NCBI RefSeq assembly: GCF_023734115.1
Contig: NZ_AP025737.1
Span: 992,001 to 1,056,000, forward strand
Source of the DNA: Herbiconiux sp. L3-i23
Lineage (GTDB): Bacteria; Actinomycetota; Actinomycetes; Actinomycetales; Microbacteriaceae
Length of the DNA: 64,000 nucleotides
Direction: 5' to 3'
Notes under the pieces: generated by a model
Told to the model about the DNA's origin: nothing
The model's database searches: none
Seen by the model: the letters and a program-made list of their open reading frames with translations, nothing else
Translations under genes and position numbers: made by a program
Shown: positions 25,596-35,001 of the stretch, one piece after another
Numbering within the stretch: the first letter of the stretch is position 1
Layout of the letters: each line of letters starts with the position of its first letter

Positions 25596-26761
25596 CCGCT
25601 TCCCCCGCACCGCTGCGCGTCGGCGTCGTCGGCCTCGGCTGGGCAGGCCAGCAGCACATGGAGGCCTACCACGCCCTCGACGGCGTCGAACTCGTCGCGA
25701 TCGCCGGCATGGAGGAAGGCCCGCTCGCCGAGCTGGCCGAGAAGTTCGGTGTCGAGCACGCGGTGCGCGACTGGACCGACCTCGTCGCGATCGAGGGCCT
25801 CGACGCGGTCAGCGTCGCGGTACCCACCTTCCTGCACGCGCCTATCACGATCGGCGCTCTCGAAGCGGGCCTGCACGTGCTGTGCGAGAAGCCCATCGCG
25901 CGCACCGGCGACGAAGCCGCCGAAATGGTCGCCGCGGCGCGCAGCGCCGGCCGAGTGCTCGAGGTCGCGTTCAACCACCGCCGTCGGGGCGACGTCGAGG
26001 CGCTGAAGGCCGCGGTCGACGCCGGCACCATCGGCCGGCCGTATCACGCGCGGTCGATCTGGTTGCGCCGCGCGGGCATCCCCTCGCTCGGGAGCTGGTT
26101 CACGAACCGCGAGATGGCGGGCGGAGGTCCGCTCATCGACCTCGGCGTCCACGTGCTCGACTACACCCTGCACCTGTTCGGCGAGCCCGCGGTCACCGCG
26201 GTCTCGGCGGTCACCCACGCCGAGCTCGGACCTCGTGGCCGCGGCGGTGCGGGCGACGGCAAGCAGCAGGTCGGCTCGGCGTACGAGGTCGAGGATCTCG
26301 CGACCGTGCTGCTGCGGCTCGAAGGCGGCGGATCGATCGTCATCGAGACCAGCTGGGCGGCGTACCGCCCGGCGGGAGACGAGTTCGGCATCACCCTGTA
26401 CGGCACCGAGGGCGGCGCCGACCTGCGCGTCGTCGACTACGCGCCCTCGGGGGAGCTCACGATCTTCGGCGGCGACGGCGAGGAGATCACCGACGTCGCC
26501 GTCGACGCCGACCCGGGTCGCGGGCACGAGGCGGTCGTCGAGACGTTCATCGAGAAGGTCCGCGACCGTGCGCAATGGGCGGCGAACGACGGCTCGCTCG
26601 CGCTCGGGCGCGCCCGGCTGATCGACGCCTGCTACGAGTCGGCGGCGCTCGGACGCGAGGTCCGGCTCGACCCCGACACGCTCGGCGAGCCGGACGGTGC
26701 CGACACCGAGAAGCTCGAAGACGGGCTCGACACGACCATCGCCGAGGGAGGGCACGCATGA
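25592..26761 (+). CDS. Gfo/Idh/MocA-family oxidoreductase
   Basis: The 389-residue protein has an N-terminal Rossmann domain ([17 protein letters not shown]) and the conserved CEKPIA lysine motif near residue 103. A C-terminal alpha/beta domain contains [15 protein letters not shown], with the usual Asp and His that act on sugars. It oxidises or reduces a sugar or cyclitol with NAD(P). The ATG at 25592 overlaps the kinase stop. Its presence with a GH4 enzyme and ThuA-like protein suggests an oxidised-sugar step, for example in modified disaccharide breakdown. Confidence 0.85.
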   Translation: MTASPAPLRVGVVGLGWAGQQHMEAYHALDGVELVAIAGMEEGPLAELAEKFGVEHAVRDWTDLVAIEGLDAVSVAVPTFLHAPITIGALEAGLHVLCEKPIARTGDEAAEMVAAARSAGRVLEVAFNHRRRGDVEALKAAVDAGTIGRPYHARSIWLRRAGIPSLGSWFTNREMAGGGPLIDLGVHVLDYTLHLFGEPAVTAVSAVTHAELGPRGRGGAGDGKQQVGSAYEVEDLATVLLRLEGGGSIVIETSWAAYRPAGDEFGITLYGTEGGADLRVVDYAPSGELTIFGGDGEEITDVAVDADPGRGHEAVVETFIEKVRDRAQWAANDGSLALGRARLIDACYESAALGREVRLDPDTLGEPDGADTEKLEDGLDTTIAEGGHA

Positions 26762-27489
26762 GCATCCGAGTGACGGTGTGGAACGAGGGCGTCCACGAGA
26801 CCACCGAGCCCGAGATCGCGGCGATCTACCCGGACGGCATCCACGGCGCCATCGCCGAAGGCCTCGGCGAGATGCTCGGCGAGGACGCGACGATCCGCAC
26901 GGCGACGCTCGCCGACCCGGAGCACGGCCTGACCGACGAGGTGCTCGCCGACACAGACGTGCTCACCTGGTGGGGCCACATTGCCCACGACCAGGTGTCG
27001 GACGAAGTCGTCGCGCGGGTGCGGCGGCACGTGCTGTCCGGTATGGGGCTGCTGGTGCTGCACTCGGGGCACTTCTCGAAGATCTTCATCGAGCTGATGG
27101 GCACCACCTGCTCTCTCGCGTGGCGCAACGACGCCGAGCGCGAGCTGGTCTGGACGGTGAAGCCCGGGCACCCGATCGCGCAGGGCGTCGATCAGCCGAT
27201 CGTCATCGCTCAGCAGGAGATGTACGGCGAGCACTTCGACATCCCCGACCCTGACGAGACCGTCTTCATCAGCAACTTCGAGGGCGGCGAGGTGTTCCGC
27301 TCGGGTGTCACCTTCACGCGCGGGCGGGGCCGCATCTTCTACTTCAGCCCCGGCGACCAGGAGTACCCGGTGTACTTCCACCCGCAGATCCGCCGGGTGC
27401 TCGCCAACGCGACCCGCTGGGCGGCCCCGGTCGTCGAGCGGTCCCTTCCGGACGTCACCAACCCGGACGCCCGCACCTGGACCGCCTGA
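26758..27489 (+). CDS. ThuA-like sugar-metabolism protein
   Basis: The 243-residue protein begins [27 protein letters not shown] and has [14 protein letters not shown] and [12 protein letters not shown], matching ThuA-like (trehalose utilisation) proteins with a class-I glutamine-amidotransferase-like fold. ThuA with its dehydrogenase partner ThuB handles 3-keto-sugars in rhizobial trehalose breakdown. Here it follows a Gfo/Idh/MocA gene with a 4-bp overlap, so the pair could serve a similar 3-keto-sugar route by analogy. It is the last gene of the operon and ends before the repeat-rich gap. Confidence 0.85.
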   Translation: MSIRVTVWNEGVHETTEPEIAAIYPDGIHGAIAEGLGEMLGEDATIRTATLADPEHGLTDEVLADTDVLTWWGHIAHDQVSDEVVARVRRHVLSGMGLLVLHSGHFSKIFIELMGTTCSLAWRNDAERELVWTVKPGHPIAQGVDQPIVIAQQEMYGEHFDIPDPDETVFISNFEGGEVFRSGVTFTRGRGRIFYFSPGDQEYPVYFHPQIRRVLANATRWAAPVVERSLPDVTNPDARTWTA

Positions 27490-28113
27490 CCCCCGCTCGT
27501 TGAGCGAAGCGATACGAAGGGGCGAGTCCGTGCCCGGCGCTGCTGGTCTCGGTGCGCCCCGCTTACTCGACCCGTCTCGATCCGCTCCTTCGTCGCTACT
27601 CGACGACCGAGTTGAAGCGATACGAAGGACGCGACCCCCGTTCCGGTCGTCGAGTAGGCGCGCCAGCGCCGTATCGAGACGGCTCGAGTAAGCGAGGAAC
27701 GAGCGCATCGAGAGCGCAGCGCGATGGTCTCGATGCGCTTCGCTTACTCGACCCGTCTCGATGCGCTCCGCTTACTCGACGACCGGTGTGCGCACCCCGC
27801 TCGTTGAGCGCAGCGATACGGAGGACCAGTCGCACACCCGGTCGGTCGTCGAGTAGGCGCGCCAGCGCCGTATCGAGACGGCTCGAGTAAGCGAGGAACG
27901 AGCGCATCGAGAGCGCAGCGTGATGGTCTCGGTGCGCTTCGCTTACTCGACCCGTCTCGGTACGCTCCGCTTACCCGACGACCGGTGTGCGCACCCCGCT
28001 CGTTGAGCGCAGCGATACGGAGGACCAGTCGCACACGCGGTCGGTCGTCGAGTAGGCGCGCCAGCGCCGTATCGAGACGGCTCGAGTAAGCGAGGAACGA
28101 GCGCATCGAGAGC
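27490..28113. repeat. 199-bp tandem repeat with short dispersed repeats between the ThuA-like and SRPBCC genes
   Basis: A unit of 199 bp starting GGTCGTCGAGTAGGCG begins at 27645, 27844 and 28043, about 2.4 copies ending near 28113, with few substitutions. Each unit is itself packed with inverted CTCGAGTAAGCG / CGCTTACTCGA sequences. The 5' part (27498-27519) is CGTTGAGCGAAGCGATACG..., a 22-bp motif found again at 33661-33682. No credible gene was found here. Confidence 0.85.
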
Positions 28114-28129
28114 ATCCGCCGCCGCGTCT

Positions 28130-28216
28130 CTGACCAAATGCAGGAGAATTTCGTCCGGGGCGCCGTTTCGAGGCGAGAATCGGCCGATTTCGGCAGAATC
28201 TCCTGCATTTGGTCAG
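28130..28216. repeat. Palindromic element, subtype B, copy B3
   Basis: The 87-bp element has perfect 17-bp-type ends (CTGACCAAATGCAGGAG and CTCCTGCATTTGGTCAG). Flanking TCT and AGA extend the symmetry. It ends 13 bp before the SRPBCC start and supplies part of its upstream region. Confidence 0.9.
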
Positions 28217-28228
28217 AGAGAGGTGCGC

Positions 28229-28680
28229 GTGACGGTTCAATTCGAGCTCACGACACTCCTGCCGGTCCCGCGCGAGCGCGCGTTCGACGCGTCGCTCGAT
28301 ATCGACCTCCACACTCGCTCCATGGCGGCGTCACGGGAGCAGGCGGTCGCCGGCGTGACGTCAGGCCTCATCGGACCCGGCGAATCGGTCACCTGGCGGG
28401 CCCGCCACTTCGGAGTTCTCATGAGACTGACCAGCCGGATCACCGCGTACGACCGCCCGGCGCGTTTCGTCGACGAACAGACATCTGGCCCTTTCGCACG
28501 CTTCCGCCACGAACACCTCTTCTTTCCGGAGGGAGAGAGCACGCGCATGGTCGACCGCATCGAGTTCACGGCCCGTTCGGAGTGCTCGGCCGCCTGGTCG
28601 AGCGCCTGCTGCTAGCCGGATACATGGAGCGACTCATCCGCACGCGCAACGAGGAGCTGTCTCGCACCCTCGCACGCTGA
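28229..28680 (+). pseudogene. SRPBCC-family (START-like) protein gene with a 1-bp frameshift
   Basis: The 5' frame encodes VQFELTTLLPVPRERAFDASLDI and ITAYDRPARFVDEQTSGPF, a polyketide-cyclase/START-like ligand-binding fold. After RIEFTA the frame breaks near 28571-28575 and an adjacent frame continues FGVLGRLVERLLLAGYM to the normal C-terminal helix. Adding one C to the CCC at 28572-28574 restores about 150 codons. GTG at 28229 is the likely start, with AGAGAG upstream. The gene is bracketed by palindromic elements B3 and B4; B4 supplies its TGA (28678-28680). Decay or a homopolymer sequencing error are both possible. Confidence 0.75.
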
Positions 28681-28763
28681 CCGAATGCAGGAGATTTTGC
28701 CGATTCGAGGCCAGAAGAGGCCGATATCGACACTTTTCGCGAGAATCTCCTGCATTTGGTCAG
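28677..28763. repeat. Palindromic element, subtype B, copy B4
   Basis: The 87-bp element begins CTGACCGAATGCAGGAG (one change) and ends CTCCTGCATTTGGTCAG. Bases 28678-28680 serve as the stop codon of the SRPBCC gene. Its core (TTCGAGGCCAGAAGAGGCC) matches B3 in the same orientation. Confidence 0.9.
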
Positions 28764-28809
28764 ACACCGGCCTGGGGCGACCCGCGAAGGGGGACTCGCC
28801 CCGAAAAGC

Positions 28810-28846
28810 GGGCCTCCTGTTAGAATGATGGAGGCCCATATGGGCC
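28810..28846 (+). promoter_or_regulatory. Candidate pnp promoter region with nested inverted repeats
   Basis: A TAGAAT hexamer at 28821-28826 is a good -10 box, although no clear -35 was found. It lies in the loop of the inverted repeat GGGCCTCC (28810-28817) / GGAGGCCC (28830-28837). The perfect palindrome GGCCCATATGGGCC follows at 28833-28846. Confidence 0.4.
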
Positions 28847-29007
28847 GAGCACTACGGAGCAGGCCGGCACGAAGCTGGTCAACGGTGGTGGTCTTCGGGC
28901 GAGAACCTCCCGAGCACTTCTACTGCTGGCCAGAGCATGCGTACCGAGCAGACAGTTCTGCGAGGTCGCCCTTCCTGCCTACTCCCTGCTCCTGAAGCTG
29001 ACCGTAC

Positions 29008-29026
29008 GCCGCATTGCGTATGCGGC
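29008..29026 (+). promoter_or_regulatory. Hairpin just upstream of pnp
   Basis: GCCGCAT (29008-29014) and ATGCGGC (29020-29026) form a 7-bp stem with a TGCGT loop, right before the AAAGGAGA ribosome binding site. Hairpins in pnp leaders are targets of RNase III and PNPase autoregulation in several bacteria; that role here is inferred. Confidence 0.4.
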
Positions 29027-29046
29027 AAGCAAAGGAGATAGACCTC

Positions 29047-31308
<2,262 letters not shown>

Positions 31309-31321
31309 GTCGTCTGAACGA

Positions 31322-31362
31322 ACGAAGGCCCGTCCCGCTGTCGAAGCGGGGCGGGCCTTCGT
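31322..31362 (+). terminator. Strong hairpin terminator after pnp
   Basis: The arms 31322-31338 and 31346-31362 pair over 17 positions with one G-T wobble (ACGAAGGCCCG... with ...CGGGCCTTCGT), around a TGTCGAA loop. There is no long T tract, which is common for actinobacterial terminators. It lies 14 bp after the stop and 14 bp before the end of the convergent SDR gene, so it may serve both. Confidence 0.85.
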
Positions 31363-31375
31363 CGTTCGGAACGGA

Positions 31376-32209
31376 TCAGCCGTGGAACTCTGCGGCGGCC
31401 TGGCCGAGCTTCTGCTCGAAGGTGCTGCGCCCGACGGCGCTGAACCCGCCGTCGACCGGCAGGACGACACCGGTGATCCACGTCGACAGGTCGCTCGCCA
31501 AGAAGACGGCGGCGTCGGCGATGTCGCTGGTCTGGCCGATGCGGCCGATGGGCTGCTCGTCCCCGAGGAGGTCGCCGAGGCGGGCGCTGAACTCCTCGGC
31601 GCGTTCTGCCTCGATCTGCGCGTACCGGGCGTAAATCGGGGTCATCACGAGCCCGGGCGCGATCGCGTTGGACCGGATGCCCGTGCCCCGCAGCTCCGAG
31701 GTCGCGGCGCGGACGATGCCCGTCATGGCGTGCTTCGACGACGTGTAGCCGACGCCGCCCCATCCGCCCTGAAGCCCGGCGAGGCTGGAGGTCGAGATGA
31801 TCGACCCGTTCGAGCCCTGCGCGATGAACTGGCGGGCGGCGTACTTGTGACCGAGTAGCACGGCTCGCATGAGCAGGTCGGTGGTCTTGTCGTAGCCCTC
31901 GGTGTCGAGGTCGACGATGCGCGACTGATCGCCGGGGGTGCCGGCATTGTTGAACATGACATCGAGTCGTCCGAAGCGCTCGACCGCCGCAGCAACGGCG
32001 GCCTCGATGTCCGCCTCGACAGTGACGTCGGTGTGGACGTAGTGCACCGCGTCCCCGAGCCGTCCGACGAGCGCTGCACCCGGCTCGTCCTGGATGTCCG
32101 CGACGACGACCTTCGCGCCCTCGCGGACGAACGCCTCGACGGTCGCGAGGCCGATGCCGCTCGTTCCGCCGGTGATGACGGCCACCTTGCCGTCGAGCAA
32201 TCCCTGCAC
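31376..32209 (-). CDS. Short-chain dehydrogenase/reductase (SDR)
   Basis: The 277-residue classical SDR has the NAD(P) loop TGGTSGIG (residues 13-20), NNAG (87-90), a catalytic Ser around 141, and Tyr155-x3-Lys159 (GYTSSKH). The Asp in VVVADIQD suggests NAD rather than NADP preference. It oxidises an alcohol or reduces a ketone of unknown identity. It diverges from a TetR gene, and the palindrome at 32266-32280 between them is a likely shared operator. The ATG at 32209 places the fold correctly. It converges on the pnp terminator. Confidence 0.9.
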   Translation of the reverse strand: MQGLLDGKVAVITGGTSGIGLATVEAFVREGAKVVVADIQDEPGAALVGRLGDAVHYVHTDVTVEADIEAAVAAAVERFGRLDVMFNNAGTPGDQSRIVDLDTEGYDKTTDLLMRAVLLGHKYAARQFIAQGSNGSIISTSSLAGLQGGWGGVGYTSSKHAMTGIVRAATSELRGTGIRSNAIAPGLVMTPIYARYAQIEAERAEEFSARLGDLLGDEQPIGRIGQTSDIADAAVFLASDLSTWITGVVLPVDGGFSAVGRSTFEQKLGQAAAEFHG

Positions 32210-32265
32210 AGTGTTTCCCTTCTCATACGAGTCCGGGTGACCCGCGGCGGCAGTCTATGTCGTGC

Positions 32266-32280
32266 TGGCAGAATCTGCCA
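32266..32280. promoter_or_regulatory. Perfect palindrome between the SDR and TetR genes, likely TetR operator
   Basis: TGGCAGA (32266-32272), A, TCTGCCA (32274-32280) is a 15-bp perfect inverted repeat, 57 bp upstream of the SDR start and 19 bp upstream of the TetR start. This is the standard location for a TetR-family autoregulated operator. Confidence 0.6.
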
Positions 32281-32298
32281 TGCGCGGTTCGGGTTATC

Positions 32299-32922
32299 GT
32301 GACATCCGTGGACGACATCGCGACGCAGGGCCGTTCTCTCGTCGAGCGTCGCGTGGAGGAGTCGAAACTCGCCATCGCGTCCGAGGCGCTCGCACTCGCG
32401 CAGGAGTTCGGCTGGGATGCGGTGACCGTCGCGCAGATCGCCGCGCGGGCAGGCGTGTCGCAGCGCACCTTCCATCGCTACTTCGCGAAGAAGGGCGACG
32501 TGTTCCGCCCGCTGCTCGACGACGCCGCGCTCCGGTTCTGCCGGGCGTTCGAAGACTCCGAGGCGGGCTCGTTGTCGGTGCGTACCGCGGAGGCGCTCGA
32601 GGTTTCGCTCGCGTCCTACCCCGGGGGGATGAGCGCCGCCCGCCTCGCGTACCGCCTGCTGCACGATACCCCCGCGCTCACCAGCGTGTGGCTCGAGGGG
32701 GCATTCATCGCAGAGGGTCTATTTGCGACGACGCTTCTGCAGTCGGTCGACCGGATCGGCTCGCGTGAGGATGCCGGTCTGCTCGCCGCGGTGCTGCTGG
32801 CTGCGCAACGGTTCGCGATCATCCGCTGGGTGCACGGTAGCGTTCCCGAGGCGCTTCACGCACTCGTCGTCGAAGCGATCGACGCCGTGCCGCGCTTCCC
32901 GTTCGAAGCGGACAGAACCTGA
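32299..32922 (+). CDS. TetR-family transcriptional regulator
   Basis: The 207-residue protein has an N-terminal TetR DNA-binding domain (ALAQEFGWDAVTVAQIAARAGVSQRTFHRYFAKKGDVF) and a helical C-terminal ligand domain. It probably represses the divergent SDR gene and itself through the palindrome at 32266-32280. GTG at 32299 or 32308 can start translation; a TTATCG hexamer at 32294-32299 would make the 32308 start leaderless. The inducer is not known. Confidence 0.85.
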   Translation: MTSVDDIATQGRSLVERRVEESKLAIASEALALAQEFGWDAVTVAQIAARAGVSQRTFHRYFAKKGDVFRPLLDDAALRFCRAFEDSEAGSLSVRTAEALEVSLASYPGGMSAARLAYRLLHDTPALTSVWLEGAFIAEGLFATTLLQSVDRIGSREDAGLLAAVLLAAQRFAIIRWVHGSVPEALHALVVEAIDAVPRFPFEADRT

Positions 32923-32947
32923 CCGCTTCGCGGAGTAGCGTGCCGGC

Positions 32948-33520
32948 ATGGTTGCGCACGCCGACAAGCCCGAGTTGCACGTCGACACGGTCGAAGAGTG
33001 GGAGCGGTTCCTCGAGAACGATCCGCCCGAGACCGGTGTGAGGCTGCGCCTGCGCAAGAAGAACACGACGCTCCCCGGCATCACCTACGCCGAAGCCCTC
33101 GACGCGGCGCTGTGCTTCGGATGGATCGATGGGCAGGGGAGTTCGCTCGACGCCGACTACTACATCCAGTCCTTCAGTCCGCGGCGGGTGCGGAGCATCT
33201 GGTCGAAAGTGAATCAGGAGCATGTGGCGAGGCTCATCGAGGCGGGCCGGATGCGCGAGGGCGGTCACGCCGAGATCGAGCGGGCGAAGGCCGACGGGCG
33301 TTGGGATGCCGCCTATCGTCAGCGCGACGCCGAGGTTCCTGCGGAGCTGAAGGCGGCGCTCGACGCGAGCCCGGCCGCGGCCGCCGCCTTCGCTGCGCAG
33401 TCGTCGCAGAACCGCTTCGCGATGATCTTCCGCATCACGAACCTGAAGCGCGAATCGAGCAGGTTGGCCCGTGCCGCCCAGTACGTCGAGATGCTCGAAC
33501 GCGGCGAAACCCTCCACTGA
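32948..33520 (+). CDS. YdeI/OmpD-associated-like protein
   Basis: The 190-residue protein contains LHVDTVEEWERFLEND, the TYAEALDAALCFGWIDGQGSSLDADYYIQSFSPRRVRSIWSKVN block and a C-terminal NRFAMIFRITNLKRESSRLARA helix. These are the features of the bacteriocin-protection YdeI/OmpD-associated family. Its activity is not established; some relatives affect peptide or metal tolerance. The ATG at 32948 has a TAGCGT hexamer 6 nt upstream (32936-32941) and no ribosome binding site, so a leaderless message is likely. Confidence 0.8.
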   Translation: MVAHADKPELHVDTVEEWERFLENDPPETGVRLRLRKKNTTLPGITYAEALDAALCFGWIDGQGSSLDADYYIQSFSPRRVRSIWSKVNQEHVARLIEAGRMREGGHAEIERAKADGRWDAAYRQRDAEVPAELKAALDASPAAAAAFAAQSSQNRFAMIFRITNLKRESSRLARAAQYVEMLERGETLH

Positions 33521-33530
33521 CCCCGGGGCT

Positions 33531-33734
33531 CGTCATCTCGCGTCGGGCCTGGCGGCCCTCCGGGGTGACCGGGATCGCTGGTCGCTGAGCCGCCGCGCAG
33601 CGGCCCCGCGATGCGACGGGTTGGCAGATGGCGCCCAACTTGGCAACGCCGAACCGCGCCCGTTGAGCGAAGCGATACGAAGCACAACTCGGGCCGAGTT
33701 TTCGTCATTTCGCGACGGGCCTGGCGGCCCTCCC
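33531..33734. repeat. Direct repeats in the gap before the adenosine deaminase
   Basis: A 32-bp sequence with two substitutions occurs at 33531-33562 and 33703-33734 (CGTCATCTCGCGTCGG... and CGTCATTTCGCGACGG...). Between them, 33661-33682 repeats the CGTTGAGCGAAGCGATACG motif of the 27.5 kb region. No gene was recognised from 33521 to 33879. Confidence 0.75.
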
Positions 33735-33789
33735 CGCTTACCGCCCGCGTGTTACGCCTTCGTTAAGACCTCCCGTCATCGGCCGTCCA

Positions 33790-33803
33790 ACTTGTCAACA
33801 AGT
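33790..33803. promoter_or_regulatory. Palindrome overlapping a -35-like box upstream of the adenosine deaminase, possible operator
   Basis: ACTTGT (33790-33795), CA, ACAAGT (33798-33803) is a perfect 14-bp inverted repeat. It contains TTGTCA, a good -35 match, followed 17 bp later by GGTAAC. TTGTNNACAA-type palindromes are common GntR/FadR operators. A regulator acting here would block RNA polymerase directly. No GntR gene is nearby. Confidence 0.5.
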
Positions 33804-33879
33804 GGTCGGCTCTCGGTAACGTGCTGGTGAGCAGGAACGCCACCCGGGTGTTCGCACCGGCGAGAGGCCTCCCAGAACC

Positions 33880-35001
33880 ATGTCGATGCAGCGCCCCGTT
33901 CCCGTCCGCGTCGACGAGGAGCAGATCCGAGCGCTGCCGAAGGCGGAGCTGCACGTCCACCTCGAAGGCGCCTTCGCGCTGATCGACCTGCTCACCCTCG
34001 CGAAGGAGAACGGCGTCGCCCTTCCCGGACCTGCGGCGACGCTCTTCGACGTCGGGACGCACGACGTGTTCGAGATCCCCGAGGTGACGACAGGAGAGGG
34101 TGGCACCGGTGTCGGCACCGGCGGCCTGAGCGGCTTCCTCCGCTTCCTCGACTGGGAGTGCGGCCTGGTCCGCACCGCCGATCAGGCGTTCCGAGTCGCG
34201 TACTCGTTCGCCGCCCGCCAGAGCGCTTCGGGCATCCGCTACAGCGACGTCATCGTCAACCCGACCCACTGGAGCGCCTGGCGTGGGCGCGAACTCGCCC
34301 TCGTGGATGCGTTCGCCGCCGGCTTCGACTCCGCCGAGGAGGACGGGCTGTGCGCGGTCGGCGTCGCCTACTCGCTACTGCGCTCCCAGAGCGCGAGCGA
34401 GGCGGAGGACATCGTCCGTTCGCTCATCGAGACGCGGCTGCGAAGGGTCGTCGCCCTCTCCGTCGACGGCGACGAGAAGACCACCGGCCGCACCGGCGAG
34501 AAGTTCCGCGACGCGTTCCGACTCGCGGCGGCAGGCGGCTTGCACCGCACGGTGCACGCAGGGGAGTCCAGCGGACCCGAGGGGGTGTGGGACGCGATCG
34601 ACCTGCTCGGCGCCGAGCGCATCGACCACGGGATCCGCGCGATCGAAGACGAGGCGCTCGTCCAGCGACTCGTCGCCGACGGCATCACCCTCAACGTCTG
34701 CCCGCGGTCGAACGTCGCGCTCGGCGTCTACCCGGACTGGGCATCTCACCCGCTGCCCCGGCTGCTTGACGCGGGCGTCGCGGTGACTCTCAACACCGAC
34801 GATCCCGCCCCGCTCGGCACCACGCTCGAGACCGACTGGTCGGTCGCCTCCGTCGAGTTCGGCCTGGGGCTCGACGATCTCGTCGGGTTCGCGGCGCGCT
34901 CCATCGACGCGTCCTTCGCCGACGACGACCTCAAGGCCCGGCTGCGCGCCGACCTGACCGCCGCGGCGGTCGAGACCGCGAGCGGCGGGGATGCGCGATG
35001 A
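33880..35001 (+). CDS. Adenosine/adenine deaminase family protein (add-like)
   Basis: The 373-residue metal-dependent amidohydrolase has Zn-binding HVHLEG (His25 and His27), the HAGESSGPEGV catalytic His-Ala-Gly-Glu, RIDHGIRA and a late TLNTDDPA containing the metal Asp. This matches the adenosine deaminase group and not the triose-phosphate-like MTA group. It converts adenosine or a related aminopurine nucleoside or base to the 6-oxo compound and ammonia. It begins a purine-related unit with the adenine deaminase, which overlaps its stop. The substrate range is uncertain. Confidence 0.88.
   Translation: MSMQRPVPVRVDEEQIRALPKAELHVHLEGAFALIDLLTLAKENGVALPGPAATLFDVGTHDVFEIPEVTTGEGGTGVGTGGLSGFLRFLDWECGLVRTADQAFRVAYSFAARQSASGIRYSDVIVNPTHWSAWRGRELALVDAFAAGFDSAEEDGLCAVGVAYSLLRSQSASEAEDIVRSLIETRLRRVVALSVDGDEKTTGRTGEKFRDAFRLAAAGGLHRTVHAGESSGPEGVWDAIDLLGAERIDHGIRAIEDEALVQRLVADGITLNVCPRSNVALGVYPDWASHPLPRLLDAGVAVTLNTDDPAPLGTTLETDWSVASVEFGLGLDDLVGFAARSIDASFADDDLKARLRADLTAAAVETASGGDAR

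Noticed and set aside
28764-29046. A missed rpsO gene upstream of pnp
   Set aside because: None of the frames in this stretch encodes an S15-like protein.
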